Assembly: GCA_023386495.1 (NCBI GenBank)
Contig: JAEWJS010000086.1
Coordinates: forward strand, 1 to 49,101
Direction: 5' to 3'
From: Bacillota bacterium
GTDB taxonomy: Bacteria > Bacillota > Bacilli > Paenibacillales > Paenibacillaceae
Length of the DNA: 49,101 nucleotides
Positions 10,155 to 17,919 of this stretch are shown in pieces. The notes under the pieces were generated by a model. The model was not told where the DNA came from, ran no database searches, and saw only the letters and a list, made by a program, of their open reading frames with translations. Numbering within the stretch: position 1 is the first letter of the stretch; every line of letters starts with the position of its first letter. The position numbers and the translations under genes are program-made.

Positions 10155-12932
10155 TTGTTCTCATTCTTCAAATCCAAAGGAAAACAACAGGCGCAATCGC
10201 AGACGAACGGCCAGCAATCGACTTCAACGCCGCAAGGATCCGGCTCGGTGCCCACGCTCATGCAGCAAACGATCGGCAATCGGGCAACCGGCAGCAGCCT
10301 GCAGCAGCAGACGCAGAGCGGCAGCGCACCGCAGCCTACTGCCGAAGAGAAGCGCAAGGAAGCGCTCGAGCAAGAACGCGACCTGTTAGCCCCCACGATT
10401 GCCGCGGAGTTGTTCGGCGGCATGCGTTCCCAGGCAGCCGAGCGGGCTCAAGCATTCCTGAACGGCGATAAGCAAGCGATCGCGCTGCGCGAGAGCCTCG
10501 CCGAAGCGGCCAAGGCGGCCGTCGAGGCCAACATGGACAGCGCCGGCGGAACGGACGAACAGAAGGCAGACGCCAAGCAATACGCCGCTTCGCATGTGGA
10601 GAAGGCCGGCATCATTGCCGAGTCGCTGAACAAGTACGCGAAGGAAGCGTCGGAAGCGGTCGTGACGGACGACCAATCGAACGCCCTCGCTGCCAAAGCC
10701 AAGGAAGGCTTCGACAAGGTCGCTCCGCAGCCTAAGACGGCGCTCGATAAGCAGAAGGCCGAGGCGACCAAGCAGGCGAGGCGGACCGCCCGATCCGAAG
10801 CCGATCGGCTGACGGCCCTATCCGTCGAACAGATCATGACGGACATGAAGGCAGCCATTCAGGCCGATGCCGCATTCTTGAACAGCAGGCTGGACGTGAA
10901 GGACCTCGGCAAGGACGAGGCGCAGCTGCGCCAGCAGCTGGACGGACAGCTCGTCGAGGATCGCGACATCAATACGGTCTACACGAATAAGCTCGCCGAT
11001 CCGCTGAAGCAGGCGGTCCTGATGAAGCTGGGGGTCGGACGCAGGGCATTCCGGCGCTCCAAGGAGCTGAATGCGTTCCGCCAGAGCATGAAGGACGCCG
11101 CCCGCGGCCAAGCGAACAACGAGATTGACGGGCAGTTGGATACGAACTCGCTTACGTCAGGCAAGGGCGATGTCGGCAAGAAATTTTACGGCATGATGGC
11201 CAAGACGGAAGCGTATTCCCTATCCAAGGGGTCCGTCGACAAGGCCATGGAGACCAAGGCTGCCGCAATCGTAAGCGCGGTCATTCCGGAAGGAAGCACG
11301 AAGAAGCAGCTGAAGCAATCCGCACAGACGGCTGCGTATGACGTGGCCCGGTCGAATCAAGGCGCCGCCAAGAAGATCAACGAAGCGGCGCTGAGCGCTG
11401 CCGCCGTCAAGGCGATTGAGATCTATAAGCTTAAGCAGACCGTTGCCGTCGGCGAGGCAAGGAAGCTCACGAAGGGATCCGCGCCGACCAACTCCAGCGA
11501 GCGGACCGAGCTGTCCGAGGGCGTGAAGCAGCAGGTCACGACAGATGATATCGCCGGCACATCGATCAAGCATGCCGTCGAAGCGGATACCTTGAACAGC
11601 GGACTGGCCAAGTGCAAAAGCCTCATCGATCTTGCCGCGCCGAATCCGGGCGATTCCAGCTCGCTCGAAGTCGAGCTGAAAATTCCGGTCTACACGAACG
11701 GCGCGATCAGCGCCTACGTCCTGTTCGGCATCGGATTCGAAGCGGAGCGCGAAGTGAATGAGCTGACCGTCAGCTCCCAAGTGACGTTCGGCGCCGGCTT
11801 CCAGACCTGGGGCTTCGACGCGAACTTCCGCATCGGCCTGTTCATGGAGAGCCAGGCCAAGGATTCGACGGGCGCCATGAACCTCTTCTCTTATGGCCTC
11901 TACCGCCAGATCCGCAGCATCAAGCCGGAAGCGGCTGACTATCTGTGGGGACAAGGCGGCAAGTCCGGCATGAAGGAAGTCGAGGAAGCCGAGCTGTGGG
12001 CAGCGATGATCGAGAATCAGGACTTGAGCAAGGAAGACAGCTATGTCGATGTCGGCATGATGTGGAAGGCCGGCGCCGAGGCGAATGCCAAGGTGGCCAA
12101 GATGGAGGCTTCGCTCACGGGCAAGCACCTGAACCGCTACGACAAAGAGACGATCGCGCAGATGACGACGGCCGGCTTCGGCGATTCGACCGATCTGACG
12201 AAGCTGGAGGAGAAAGCCGATGCGATGCGCAAGGGCGTGAAGCGGCATATTATCGAGGCGGAGGCCGCGGCTGCGGTCAAGATCGGCGGCAATGAGGTCA
12301 GCTTCGGCCTGGAAGGCTCCGGCGCGATCATGAACAATCGGCTGCGGGAGCTGTCCATCGAGGCGAGCGGATCGATACCGTTCGCGTATGGAGAAGATGC
12401 CGCAGAATGGGCCAAGATTGCCGCGAAGACCGCCGTGCCGATCGCCGGCGCCGCCAAGAATCTGTTCGGCGTCATCCGGAGCAAGGTCAAGAATGAAACC
12501 GACCTCGCGGCCAAGACAACCGGTTCCACGCTCGACACGGGAACGGATCTCTTGTTCACCGTCCCGCAGTTCGACGAGGTCGGCAAGAGCCTCGCTTCCA
12601 AAATTCAGGGCGACGAAACCGTCAACGACACGATCCGCGGCTGGATAACCGGCGACTCCAGCGCCAGCGCCACCGAGCAGGTGAACAAGATCCTCTTGTC
12701 CAGCTCGCTCGATCTGTCGCTCGGCTTCAGCAAGGAATGGGACAAGAACGGGGTATCGAAGGGCTGGGAGATCGAGCTCGAGGTCGGGGAGACCAAGACG
12801 TTCGAGGTCGATGCGGAGATCGCCAAAGTAACCGTAGAGAAATCGAAGCGGCTGGGCAAGCTAGGGTTCGGCATGGAGGACGACGGAAGCTGGAAGATGT
12901 CCGGCGGCTTGGCCGGCATCGAGTTCGGATAA
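10155..12932 (+). CDS. Large putative eCIS effector (925 aa), helical N-half, beta-rich C-half
   Basis: A 925-residue protein starting at TTG (GAGGGTGAT 5 nt upstream). The Gln/Ser-rich tail of the first 50 residues contains LMQQTIGNRA (35-44), matching the GNxA helix of the 454-residue neighbour. Residues about 60-480 are Ala/Lys/Glu-rich and helical, like a long coiled or rod-like domain. From about 500 the character changes: alternating hydrophobic/polar segments such as LEVELKIPVYTNGAIS, QVTFGAGFQTWGFDANFRIG and SLDLSLGFSKEW suggest extended amphipathic beta-strands. No protease, nuclease or ADP-ribosyltransferase motif was recognised. Placement beside an eCIS and before a chaperone-like gene suggests an injected protein, but this is inference; a structural or surface role is also possible. 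Confidence 0.75.
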   Translation: MFSFFKSKGKQQAQSQTNGQQSTSTPQGSGSVPTLMQQTIGNRATGSSLQQQTQSGSAPQPTAEEKRKEALEQERDLLAPTIAAELFGGMRSQAAERAQAFLNGDKQAIALRESLAEAAKAAVEANMDSAGGTDEQKADAKQYAASHVEKAGIIAESLNKYAKEASEAVVTDDQSNALAAKAKEGFDKVAPQPKTALDKQKAEATKQARRTARSEADRLTALSVEQIMTDMKAAIQADAAFLNSRLDVKDLGKDEAQLRQQLDGQLVEDRDINTVYTNKLADPLKQAVLMKLGVGRRAFRRSKELNAFRQSMKDAARGQANNEIDGQLDTNSLTSGKGDVGKKFYGMMAKTEAYSLSKGSVDKAMETKAAAIVSAVIPEGSTKKQLKQSAQTAAYDVARSNQGAAKKINEAALSAAAVKAIEIYKLKQTVAVGEARKLTKGSAPTNSSERTELSEGVKQQVTTDDIAGTSIKHAVEADTLNSGLAKCKSLIDLAAPNPGDSSSLEVELKIPVYTNGAISAYVLFGIGFEAEREVNELTVSSQVTFGAGFQTWGFDANFRIGLFMESQAKDSTGAMNLFSYGLYRQIRSIKPEAADYLWGQGGKSGMKEVEEAELWAAMIENQDLSKEDSYVDVGMMWKAGAEANAKVAKMEASLTGKHLNRYDKETIAQMTTAGFGDSTDLTKLEEKADAMRKGVKRHIIEAEAAAAVKIGGNEVSFGLEGSGAIMNNRLRELSIEASGSIPFAYGEDAAEWAKIAAKTAVPIAGAAKNLFGVIRSKVKNETDLAAKTTGSTLDTGTDLLFTVPQFDEVGKSLASKIQGDETVNDTIRGWITGDSSASATEQVNKILLSSSLDLSLGFSKEWDKNGVSKGWEIELEVGETKTFEVDAEIAKVTVEKSKRLGKLGFGMEDDGSWKMSGGLAGIEFG

Positions 12933-12956
12933 ACGAAAGAAGGAGCGTAACCGCTA

Positions 12957-13925
12957 ATGGCGAACGATAGATCGGAATTGGAGCAACTCGGAGAATCCGT
13001 GATCAAGACGGAATTGCCGCTGACTTTCGACTCATTGACAGGATCGACTGTGCCCGCCACGGTCACTAGGATCTGCTTCCGGCGTGGAGTACCCGACTCT
13101 AGCTGCGAGATGACATTCGAAGTGAGCGGGGAGACGGCAAGCAGCATTCTCCGGCAGGAATGGTTCCATCTATTCCGGGGCATGCGCAGCGGAAGCCCCT
13201 CATTCCAAGCAGACCAGCCCGTCCGATTCAGGGCCGCTCTTCGTTCCGAACTGGCGAATCGCGTGGCAGATGCCGGCGGGGATGCCGAGACGGTCTTGGA
13301 CCTGCTCTTGTCACAGTCGCGTCAGGAGAACAACATCGCTCCAGCCTCTTCGTTCCGATGCACGGAATGCTGGCTGGCGCTCGAAGCGACGCAGACACCC
13401 GAGCTGCCTGATGCGCTGAAGGATGCCGGCACCTTGCGGATCGGCCTTCGCACGGCATGGTTCGAGGACGAGCAGGCGGATGGCGATGCCGGGAACGGCA
13501 GCGCTGCGCAGCATGCCGGCGTTCTCGACCGGATCGAAGCTTTCCTGCGGGCGAAGGAGCTGGATTACGAGAAGCTGGACGAGCAGCTGCTTCGGCTCCG
13601 CATCGTAAGCGAGAGCGGCGATTGGGTCTGCCTCATCCGGATAGAGGAATCGGAGAATGGCTGCGTCGCCTACTCGGTATATCCGAGCTTGATCCCAACC
13701 GAGAGGCGCGAAGCGATTGCCCTGGTACTGATGAGCGTGAACTATGACCTTGCGAAAGGCAGCTTCGAAATGGACCATGAGGACGGCGAACTGCGCTTCC
13801 GCACATCGATGCCGATGGCCGGCCGCAGCGAGCCGGATGCATTCGGCGCCATGCTGATCGAGCATGCGCAGGTCATGGAGCATTACCTTCCCGTCATTCG
13901 GGACATGATTCACAATCCGGAATAA
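12957..13925 (+). CDS. YbjN / type III chaperone-like protein paired with the 925-aa protein
   Basis: A 322-residue protein 24 bp after the 925-residue gene, so almost certainly in the same transcript. Its C-terminal part (about 185-320) has the YbjN/secretion-chaperone-like pattern: a short helix (RIEAFLRAKEL), strands, a helix-turn (EAIALVLMSVNYDLAKGSFEMD), then DGELRFRTSMPM and a long closing helix. That fold is shared with type III secretion chaperones. The N-terminal 180 residues have a mixed beta/alpha pattern I do not recognise, with a Cys pair near residue 140 (RCTECW). Adjacent to a candidate injected protein, a dedicated chaperone or loading factor is the natural reading. Family assignment was made by eye and is moderate. 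Confidence 0.68.
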   Translation: MANDRSELEQLGESVIKTELPLTFDSLTGSTVPATVTRICFRRGVPDSSCEMTFEVSGETASSILRQEWFHLFRGMRSGSPSFQADQPVRFRAALRSELANRVADAGGDAETVLDLLLSQSRQENNIAPASSFRCTECWLALEATQTPELPDALKDAGTLRIGLRTAWFEDEQADGDAGNGSAAQHAGVLDRIEAFLRAKELDYEKLDEQLLRLRIVSESGDWVCLIRIEESENGCVAYSVYPSLIPTERREAIALVLMSVNYDLAKGSFEMDHEDGELRFRTSMPMAGRSEPDAFGAMLIEHAQVMEHYLPVIRDMIHNPE

Positions 13926-13930
13926 CATGA

Positions 13931-13970
13931 AGAGGCAGCCGCTTCCTTAACCGAAGGAGCGGCTGCCTCT
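13931..13970. terminator. Bidirectional terminator hairpin
   Basis: AGAGGCAGCCGCT pairs with AGCGGCTGCCTCT (13 bp) between two convergent genes. The 3' U-tract is poor in both directions, but the position 6 bp after the chaperone-like stop fits a shared terminator. Confidence 0.75.
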
Positions 13971-14004
13971 TGTAATCTTGCCGTATTGCCGCAGTATCTC
14001 CTGC

Positions 14005-14892
14005 TTAACCCGCTGGCACGATCAGCTTGAGCAAGCTGCCGAATTCCAGCTCCTCGAATTTGTTGGCCACCGCAGTCCGATCGATCGTCCATTGGCAGCT
14101 GTCCCACTCGATTTCGACCGGCGCGTCGCATCGAATGGTCGCGAGGTCGCGGGACAGGTGCAGCATATCGAGATCCGCTTCGATTTTCGCGCGAATCGTC
14201 TTGGACACTTGATCCAGATTCGCCAGCAGCCCGTCGATCGAGCCGAATTCTTGGATCAGCTTATGCGCGGTCTTCTCGCCGATGCCGCGAACGCCGGGAT
14301 AGTTGTCGCTCGTATCGCCCATCAGCCCCTTCAGATCAATGATCTGCGAAGGCGTCAGCTGGCGCTCCTCCATGAGGGAAGCCGGCGTATAGACGGCATA
14401 GTTGCCCTGCCCCTTCTTCATGATGACGACGCTAATCCGCTCGTCGACGAGCTGCAGCATATCGTGGTCGCCTGTCAGCACATAGACGTCCGCCTGTTCG
14501 GAATAGCGCTTGGCGAGCGTGCCGATGCAGTCATCCGCCTCGAAGCCGACGATCCCGATATTCGGCATGCCGAGGCTCTCCGTAACATCCTTGATTAAGT
14601 TGAACTGCGGGATCAGGTCCTCCGGCGCGTCCGGGCGATTCGCCTTGTAGTCCGCGAACTGTCCGGTACGGAACGTCGTGCTCCCCATATCCCAGCAGCA
14701 GATGACATGCGTCGGTTCGAACTTTTGTGCCGCATCCCAGAAGTAGCGTACCCATCCGTACACGCCGTTGACTGGCACGCCGGAGCTTGTCCGACGGATC
14801 GAGCCCGTGAACGACGTTGCAAAATACGCCCGAAACAGCAGCGCCATCCCGTCGACGATCAATAACCGATTCCGCTTCGCATCTGTAACCAT
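14005..14892 (-). CDS. ypcP: 5'-3' exonuclease (Pol I N-domain / YpcP type)
   Basis: A 295-residue stand-alone 5'-3' exonuclease. It has the family's metal-binding sites: LLIVDGMALLFRAYF at the start, CCWDMGSTTFR, VGFEADDCIGTLAKR, LTGDHDMLQLV and the GDTSDNYPGVRGIGEKTA helix-hairpin-helix. It is the length of the YpcP/Xni-type flap nuclease without the polymerase domain of Pol I. The role is removal of RNA primers or 5' flaps during replication and repair (family knowledge). It is transcribed alone; the GGGAGG ribosome site is about 13 nt from the ATG, a little far. Three copies of a 13-bp AT-rich repeat lie in its promoter region. Confidence 0.93.
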   Translation of the reverse strand: MVTDAKRNRLLIVDGMALLFRAYFATSFTGSIRRTSSGVPVNGVYGWVRYFWDAAQKFEPTHVICCWDMGSTTFRTGQFADYKANRPDAPEDLIPQFNLIKDVTESLGMPNIGIVGFEADDCIGTLAKRYSEQADVYVLTGDHDMLQLVDERISVVIMKKGQGNYAVYTPASLMEERQLTPSQIIDLKGLMGDTSDNYPGVRGIGEKTAHKLIQEFGSIDGLLANLDQVSKTIRAKIEADLDMLHLSRDLATIRCDAPVEIEWDSCQWTIDRTAVANKFEELEFGSLLKLIVPAG

Positions 14893-14910
14893 ATTAAGAT
14901 GATGACCTCC

Positions 14911-14949
14911 CTATATTAGCAATCTATATTAGCAATCTATATTAGTATT
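14911..14949. repeat. Three tandem 13-bp repeats near the exonuclease promoter
   Basis: CTATATTAGCAAT is repeated at 14911, 14924 and, less exactly, 14937. Read on the minus strand each copy contains TAATATAG, -10-like in composition. It lies 19 bp upstream of the ATG at 14892. Confidence 0.7.
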
Positions 14950-15033
14950 CCTATTGTAACAACGAGCGGGCGATGCTCCTCAAGCCTTCCGCGAATCCCG
15001 CTCGGGAAGGACATGTCGGCAGCGAGTGGACAG

Positions 15034-15230
15034 AATAGTGGGAAATCCTGCAACTAATCCTGGGTGAAACCCCTATCTTGAGCGAACAGTGTAAAAAAGT
15101 GCAGCTATTCCCCAGGAAAACAGCCAATCTCGAGAATTGGCCGAAAATAGTGGTAAGAAATGCACTTACCGCCCCGGGGTCGATGATTGAAGTCAAAATA
15201 GTGGTACAATTTCACACTAATGCAGCCATT
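15034..15230. repeat. Degenerate 51/61-bp intergenic repeat (AATAGTGG family)
   Basis: The gap 14893-15323 holds no gene that I can support. Four degenerate units start at 15034, 15085, 15146 and 15197 (spacing 51, 61, 51). Each opens with AATAGTGG or AACAGTGT, continues with an A-rich stretch and TGCA or TTCACA, and ends near CTAATCC, CTATTCC or CTAATGC. Confidence 0.65.
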
Positions 15231-15323
15231 CGCATGTTGATTGCGGATTGGAGCAGTGGTTACGCCAGCCGCTGCGAGCCTATTCTAACCGCGATGACGA
15301 TAGTCGGCTGGGTTCGAAAGCGA

Positions 15324-16073
15324 TCAAGCCATTCCCCCGAAGATGCCGCTCAGATAAGCATCCAAGTCGACCTTGATCGGCATGAGATAGACATGTCCGC
15401 CGGCGCCAGCCGCGAAAGCGAGCGCTTCGCGCGCGTAATTCGCGTTCCATTCGAGCGTCGGCGCGAAGGAACGCGGGAATACCGCGTTATTCTTCGTCTC
15501 CCAATAGCTGCGCGAGGCATTCGTCATGACGGGCGAGACGCCCCAGTAGATCTCGCAGCCCTCTAGCAGCTCCGCATAGACGCCCATCAGCCTCGTATCG
15601 AAGAACGGCTGCGTGAAGAAGCCGTCAGCGCCTGCATCGAGCTTGCGCTTCGCATAGCCCGCTTCCTCGCGCATGCTGCCCCGATACGGGTCTAGCGCGG
15701 CGTACACCTTCAGACCCGGCGATTCGCGCTTCAGCTTGCGGATCAGGTCGATGCTCGTCGTGTCGAATGACTGGCGCGACATGTCCGTCGGCGGGTCGCC
15801 CGTGACGACAAGCACCTCGTCAATGCCGTTCTCGGCAAGATACGACAGCAGCGGCCAAGGCTTCTCCGCATCGAAGTCGATCGCGCGAAGATGCGGAATC
15901 GCCCGCTTATAATACGGCTTCGCGGCAGCCGTCCCTTCCCAGCTCCGCATCGGCAGCCGAGCGAGATCCGGGATGTTGACGGTATCGATATTCGCGTATT
16001 TGTCCCGTATGCCCGCCAGCTCCGTCTGGAGCCGCACGATGTCTCTCGGAACCAATTCAATGGAAATATGCAT
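15324..16073 (-). CDS. Methylenetetrahydrofolate reductase-like protein (short form)
   Basis: A 249-residue TIM-barrel protein of the MTHFR family. Recognisable parts are IDTVNIPDLARL, DEVLVVTGDPPTD (the family's VxxGD motif), SPGLKVYAALDPYR and AGADGFFTQPFFD. It is shorter than usual (about 290 residues) and starts without the normal N-terminal FE(F/I)SPP motif. Either it is a diverged paralogue or a different folate/flavin-binding enzyme of the same fold. The ATG at 16073 is chosen for its AGGTGG ribosome site; an ATG 24 nt upstream is possible. It lies 211 bp after the aminotransferase gene. Substrate is not certain. Confidence 0.8.
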   Translation of the reverse strand: MHISIELVPRDIVRLQTELAGIRDKYANIDTVNIPDLARLPMRSWEGTAAAKPYYKRAIPHLRAIDFDAEKPWPLLSYLAENGIDEVLVVTGDPPTDMSRQSFDTTSIDLIRKLKRESPGLKVYAALDPYRGSMREEAGYAKRKLDAGADGFFTQPFFDTRLMGVYAELLEGCEIYWGVSPVMTNASRSYWETKNNAVFPRSFAPTLEWNANYAREALAFAAGAGGHVYLMPIKVDLDAYLSGIFGGMA

Positions 16074-16284
16074 CTGCGCCACCTCTGATTCTCCCATTAT
16101 ACACGAGCGATCGACATAGCGGGATGGTGGTTGCTGGAGAAATTTCGCGATGCAACGCGGAGATCGACGACGTGCAGTCCTATCGAGACGAAAAAAGCCG
16201 CACCCGCAAGCCGGGCCAGCGAATGGCGCGACTTGCGAGAACGGCGTTCCGATAGCTTGCATCCGGGGCAAGGTCATACCCCGC

Positions 16285-17490
16285 TTACGTGCGGCTTCGC
16301 ATGAACGCGCCGATCCGGCGCGCCGCTTCTGCAAGCCTCGCCTCCTCTTCGACCAGCGCGATGCGCACATAGCCCTCGCCTTCCGAACCGAAGGCGCTGC
16401 CCGGCACGACGGCGACCCCCGCCTGACGAACGAGCTCGCGCGCGAATGTCCGCGACGACCAGTCGCCGGCAGGCAGCGGCGCCCAGACGAACATCGTCGC
16501 CTTCGGCAGCGGGACGGTCCAGCCTTCACGCTCTAGCGCGTCGATGAACGCGTCTCTTCGCCGCTCATAGACCGCGCCGACCGTGAGGCCTGCGTCTCCG
16601 CGTGCCATGTCCTCGCGAAGCGCCGCGATGCCGGCTTCCTGAACGGCTTCGAAGACGCCGTAATCGAGGTTCGCCTTCAGATCGCGCAAGGCGCCGACAG
16701 CTTCGCGATTGCCCGCGACGAACCCGATTCGGCCTCCCGCGAGATTGAAGCTCTTCGACAGCGAGTGGAATTCCACGGCAATGTCCGCAGCGCCTTCTAT
16801 CTGCAGAATGCTCGGCGGACGATAGCCGTCATAAGCCATCTCCGAATAGGCCAGGTCGTGGACGACCAGCACGCCATGCTGCCGTGCCTTGGCAACGAGC
16901 CGTTCGAAGAAGCCCAGATCCGCGACGGCCGATACCGGATTGCTCGGATAGTTCAGCAGAATGAACCGCGCCCGCTCCCATACCTCAGCCGGTATCGCTT
17001 CGAGGTCCGGCAGATAGCCGTTCTCGCTGCGGAGCGGCGCGTAGTACGGCTCGACGCCCGCGACGGCAAGGCCTGCGGTGTAGATCGGGTAGCCGGGATC
17101 CGGCACGATTGCCGTGTCGCCGGGATTGCAGATCGCGAGCGCCAGATGCGCAAGCCCATCCTGCGAGCCCATCAGCGTCAGCAGCTCGCGTTCCGGATCG
17201 ATGCGGACGCCGAACCGCCAGGCCAGCCACTCGGATGCCGCCTGGCGGAACGCGCTGCTGCCGCGGGAGGACGGATACCGGAACGCATCCTTCCGTCCGA
17301 TTGCAGCGGCCATCGCTTGCCGCACCGCGTCCGAGGGCGGCAGGTCCGGGCTGCCGATGCTGAGGTCGATGACGTCGATGCCTGCTTGCAGCGCCTCCGC
17401 CTTCCATTCCGCAGCTTCCGCGAATATCGACGAGCCAAGCCGGCTCAGCCTGTCCGCCCGCCATGCTTGTGCCCTCGCCGGTCCGCTCAT
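16285..17490 (-). CDS. PLP-dependent class I/II aminotransferase
   Basis: A protein of about 401 residues of fold-type I aminotransferases, closest in look to LL-diaminopimelate/aspartate-type enzymes. Motifs are IDLSIGSPDLPPSD, the substrate loop YPSSRGSSAFR, LNYPSNPVSAV (cofactor-contacting Asn), HDLAYSEMAYDG and the Schiff-base Lys in HSLSKSFNLAGGRIGF. The amino donor and acceptor cannot be fixed from sequence. The ATG at 17490 overlaps the stop of the preceding ArsC/Spx-like gene (ATGA), indicating translational coupling; another ATG five codons upstream is possible. A paralogue (AlaT-like) is encoded at 19.9-21.1 kb, so this one probably serves a different pathway. Confidence 0.9.
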   Translation of the reverse strand: MSGPARAQAWRADRLSRLGSSIFAEAAEWKAEALQAGIDVIDLSIGSPDLPPSDAVRQAMAAAIGRKDAFRYPSSRGSSAFRQAASEWLAWRFGVRIDPERELLTLMGSQDGLAHLALAICNPGDTAIVPDPGYPIYTAGLAVAGVEPYYAPLRSENGYLPDLEAIPAEVWERARFILLNYPSNPVSAVADLGFFERLVAKARQHGVLVVHDLAYSEMAYDGYRPPSILQIEGAADIAVEFHSLSKSFNLAGGRIGFVAGNREAVGALRDLKANLDYGVFEAVQEAGIAALREDMARGDAGLTVGAVYERRRDAFIDALEREGWTVPLPKATMFVWAPLPAGDWSSRTFARELVRQAGVAVVPGSAFGSEGEGYVRIALVEEEARLAEAARRIGAFMRSRT

Positions 17491-17873
17491 GCGCGGGCAC
17501 CCCATACTTGCTCGTACTCCTCTTCCTTGTAACCGACGGTCAGCCTCTCGCCGTCTGTCACAATCGGGCGTTTCACCAGCCTGCCGTTCGAAGCCAGCAC
17601 GGCGATCCGCTGATCCTCCGTCATCGCCGGCAGTTTATCCTTCAGCTTCTGTTCCTTATAGACGTCGCCGGACGTGTTGAACAGCTTCTTCAACTCCATG
17701 CGGCCGATCTGCAGCCAGCTACGGATCTCTTCCTCCGATGCCGGCTGCTCGAACAAGTCATGCAGCTCCAGCTCGTATCCCTGCCCTTGCAGCCGCTTCA
17801 CGGCACTGCGGCAGGTGCCGCATTTCGCGTAATGATACATCTTCAGCTTCTTGTTGCTCACGGCTATCGTCAT
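17487..17873 (-). CDS. ArsC/Spx-family thioredoxin-fold protein
   Basis: A 128-residue member of the arsenate reductase/Spx group (YusI/YfgD-like). It has MYHYAKCGTCRSAVKRL with Cys18-x-x-Cys21, then the helical ELKKLFNTSG segment, and GRLVKRPIV near the C-terminus. True Spx contains a conserved Gly/Arg interface for RNA polymerase that I cannot confirm; a reductase role is equally likely. It overlaps the downstream aminotransferase by 4 nt. The ATG at 17873 has a ribosome site directly abutting it, so the GTG four codons later (GAGAGGA about 12 nt upstream) may be the real start. Confidence 0.85.
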   Translation of the reverse strand: MTIAVSNKKLKMYHYAKCGTCRSAVKRLQGQGYELELHDLFEQPASEEEIRSWLQIGRMELKKLFNTSGDVYKEQKLKDKLPAMTEDQRIAVLASNGRLVKRPIVTDGERLTVGYKEEEYEQVWGARA

Positions 17874-17919
17874 TCCTCTCGACTCTCGTATTCGATCCCG
17901 CTCATGCGGTTATACAGCT

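Noticed and set aside
16074..16529. N-terminal extension of the MTHFR-like protein
   Set aside because: The upstream frame is Arg/Cys-rich, antisense to the end of the aminotransferase gene, and lacks folding or family features. A good ribosome site precedes the ATG at 16073.
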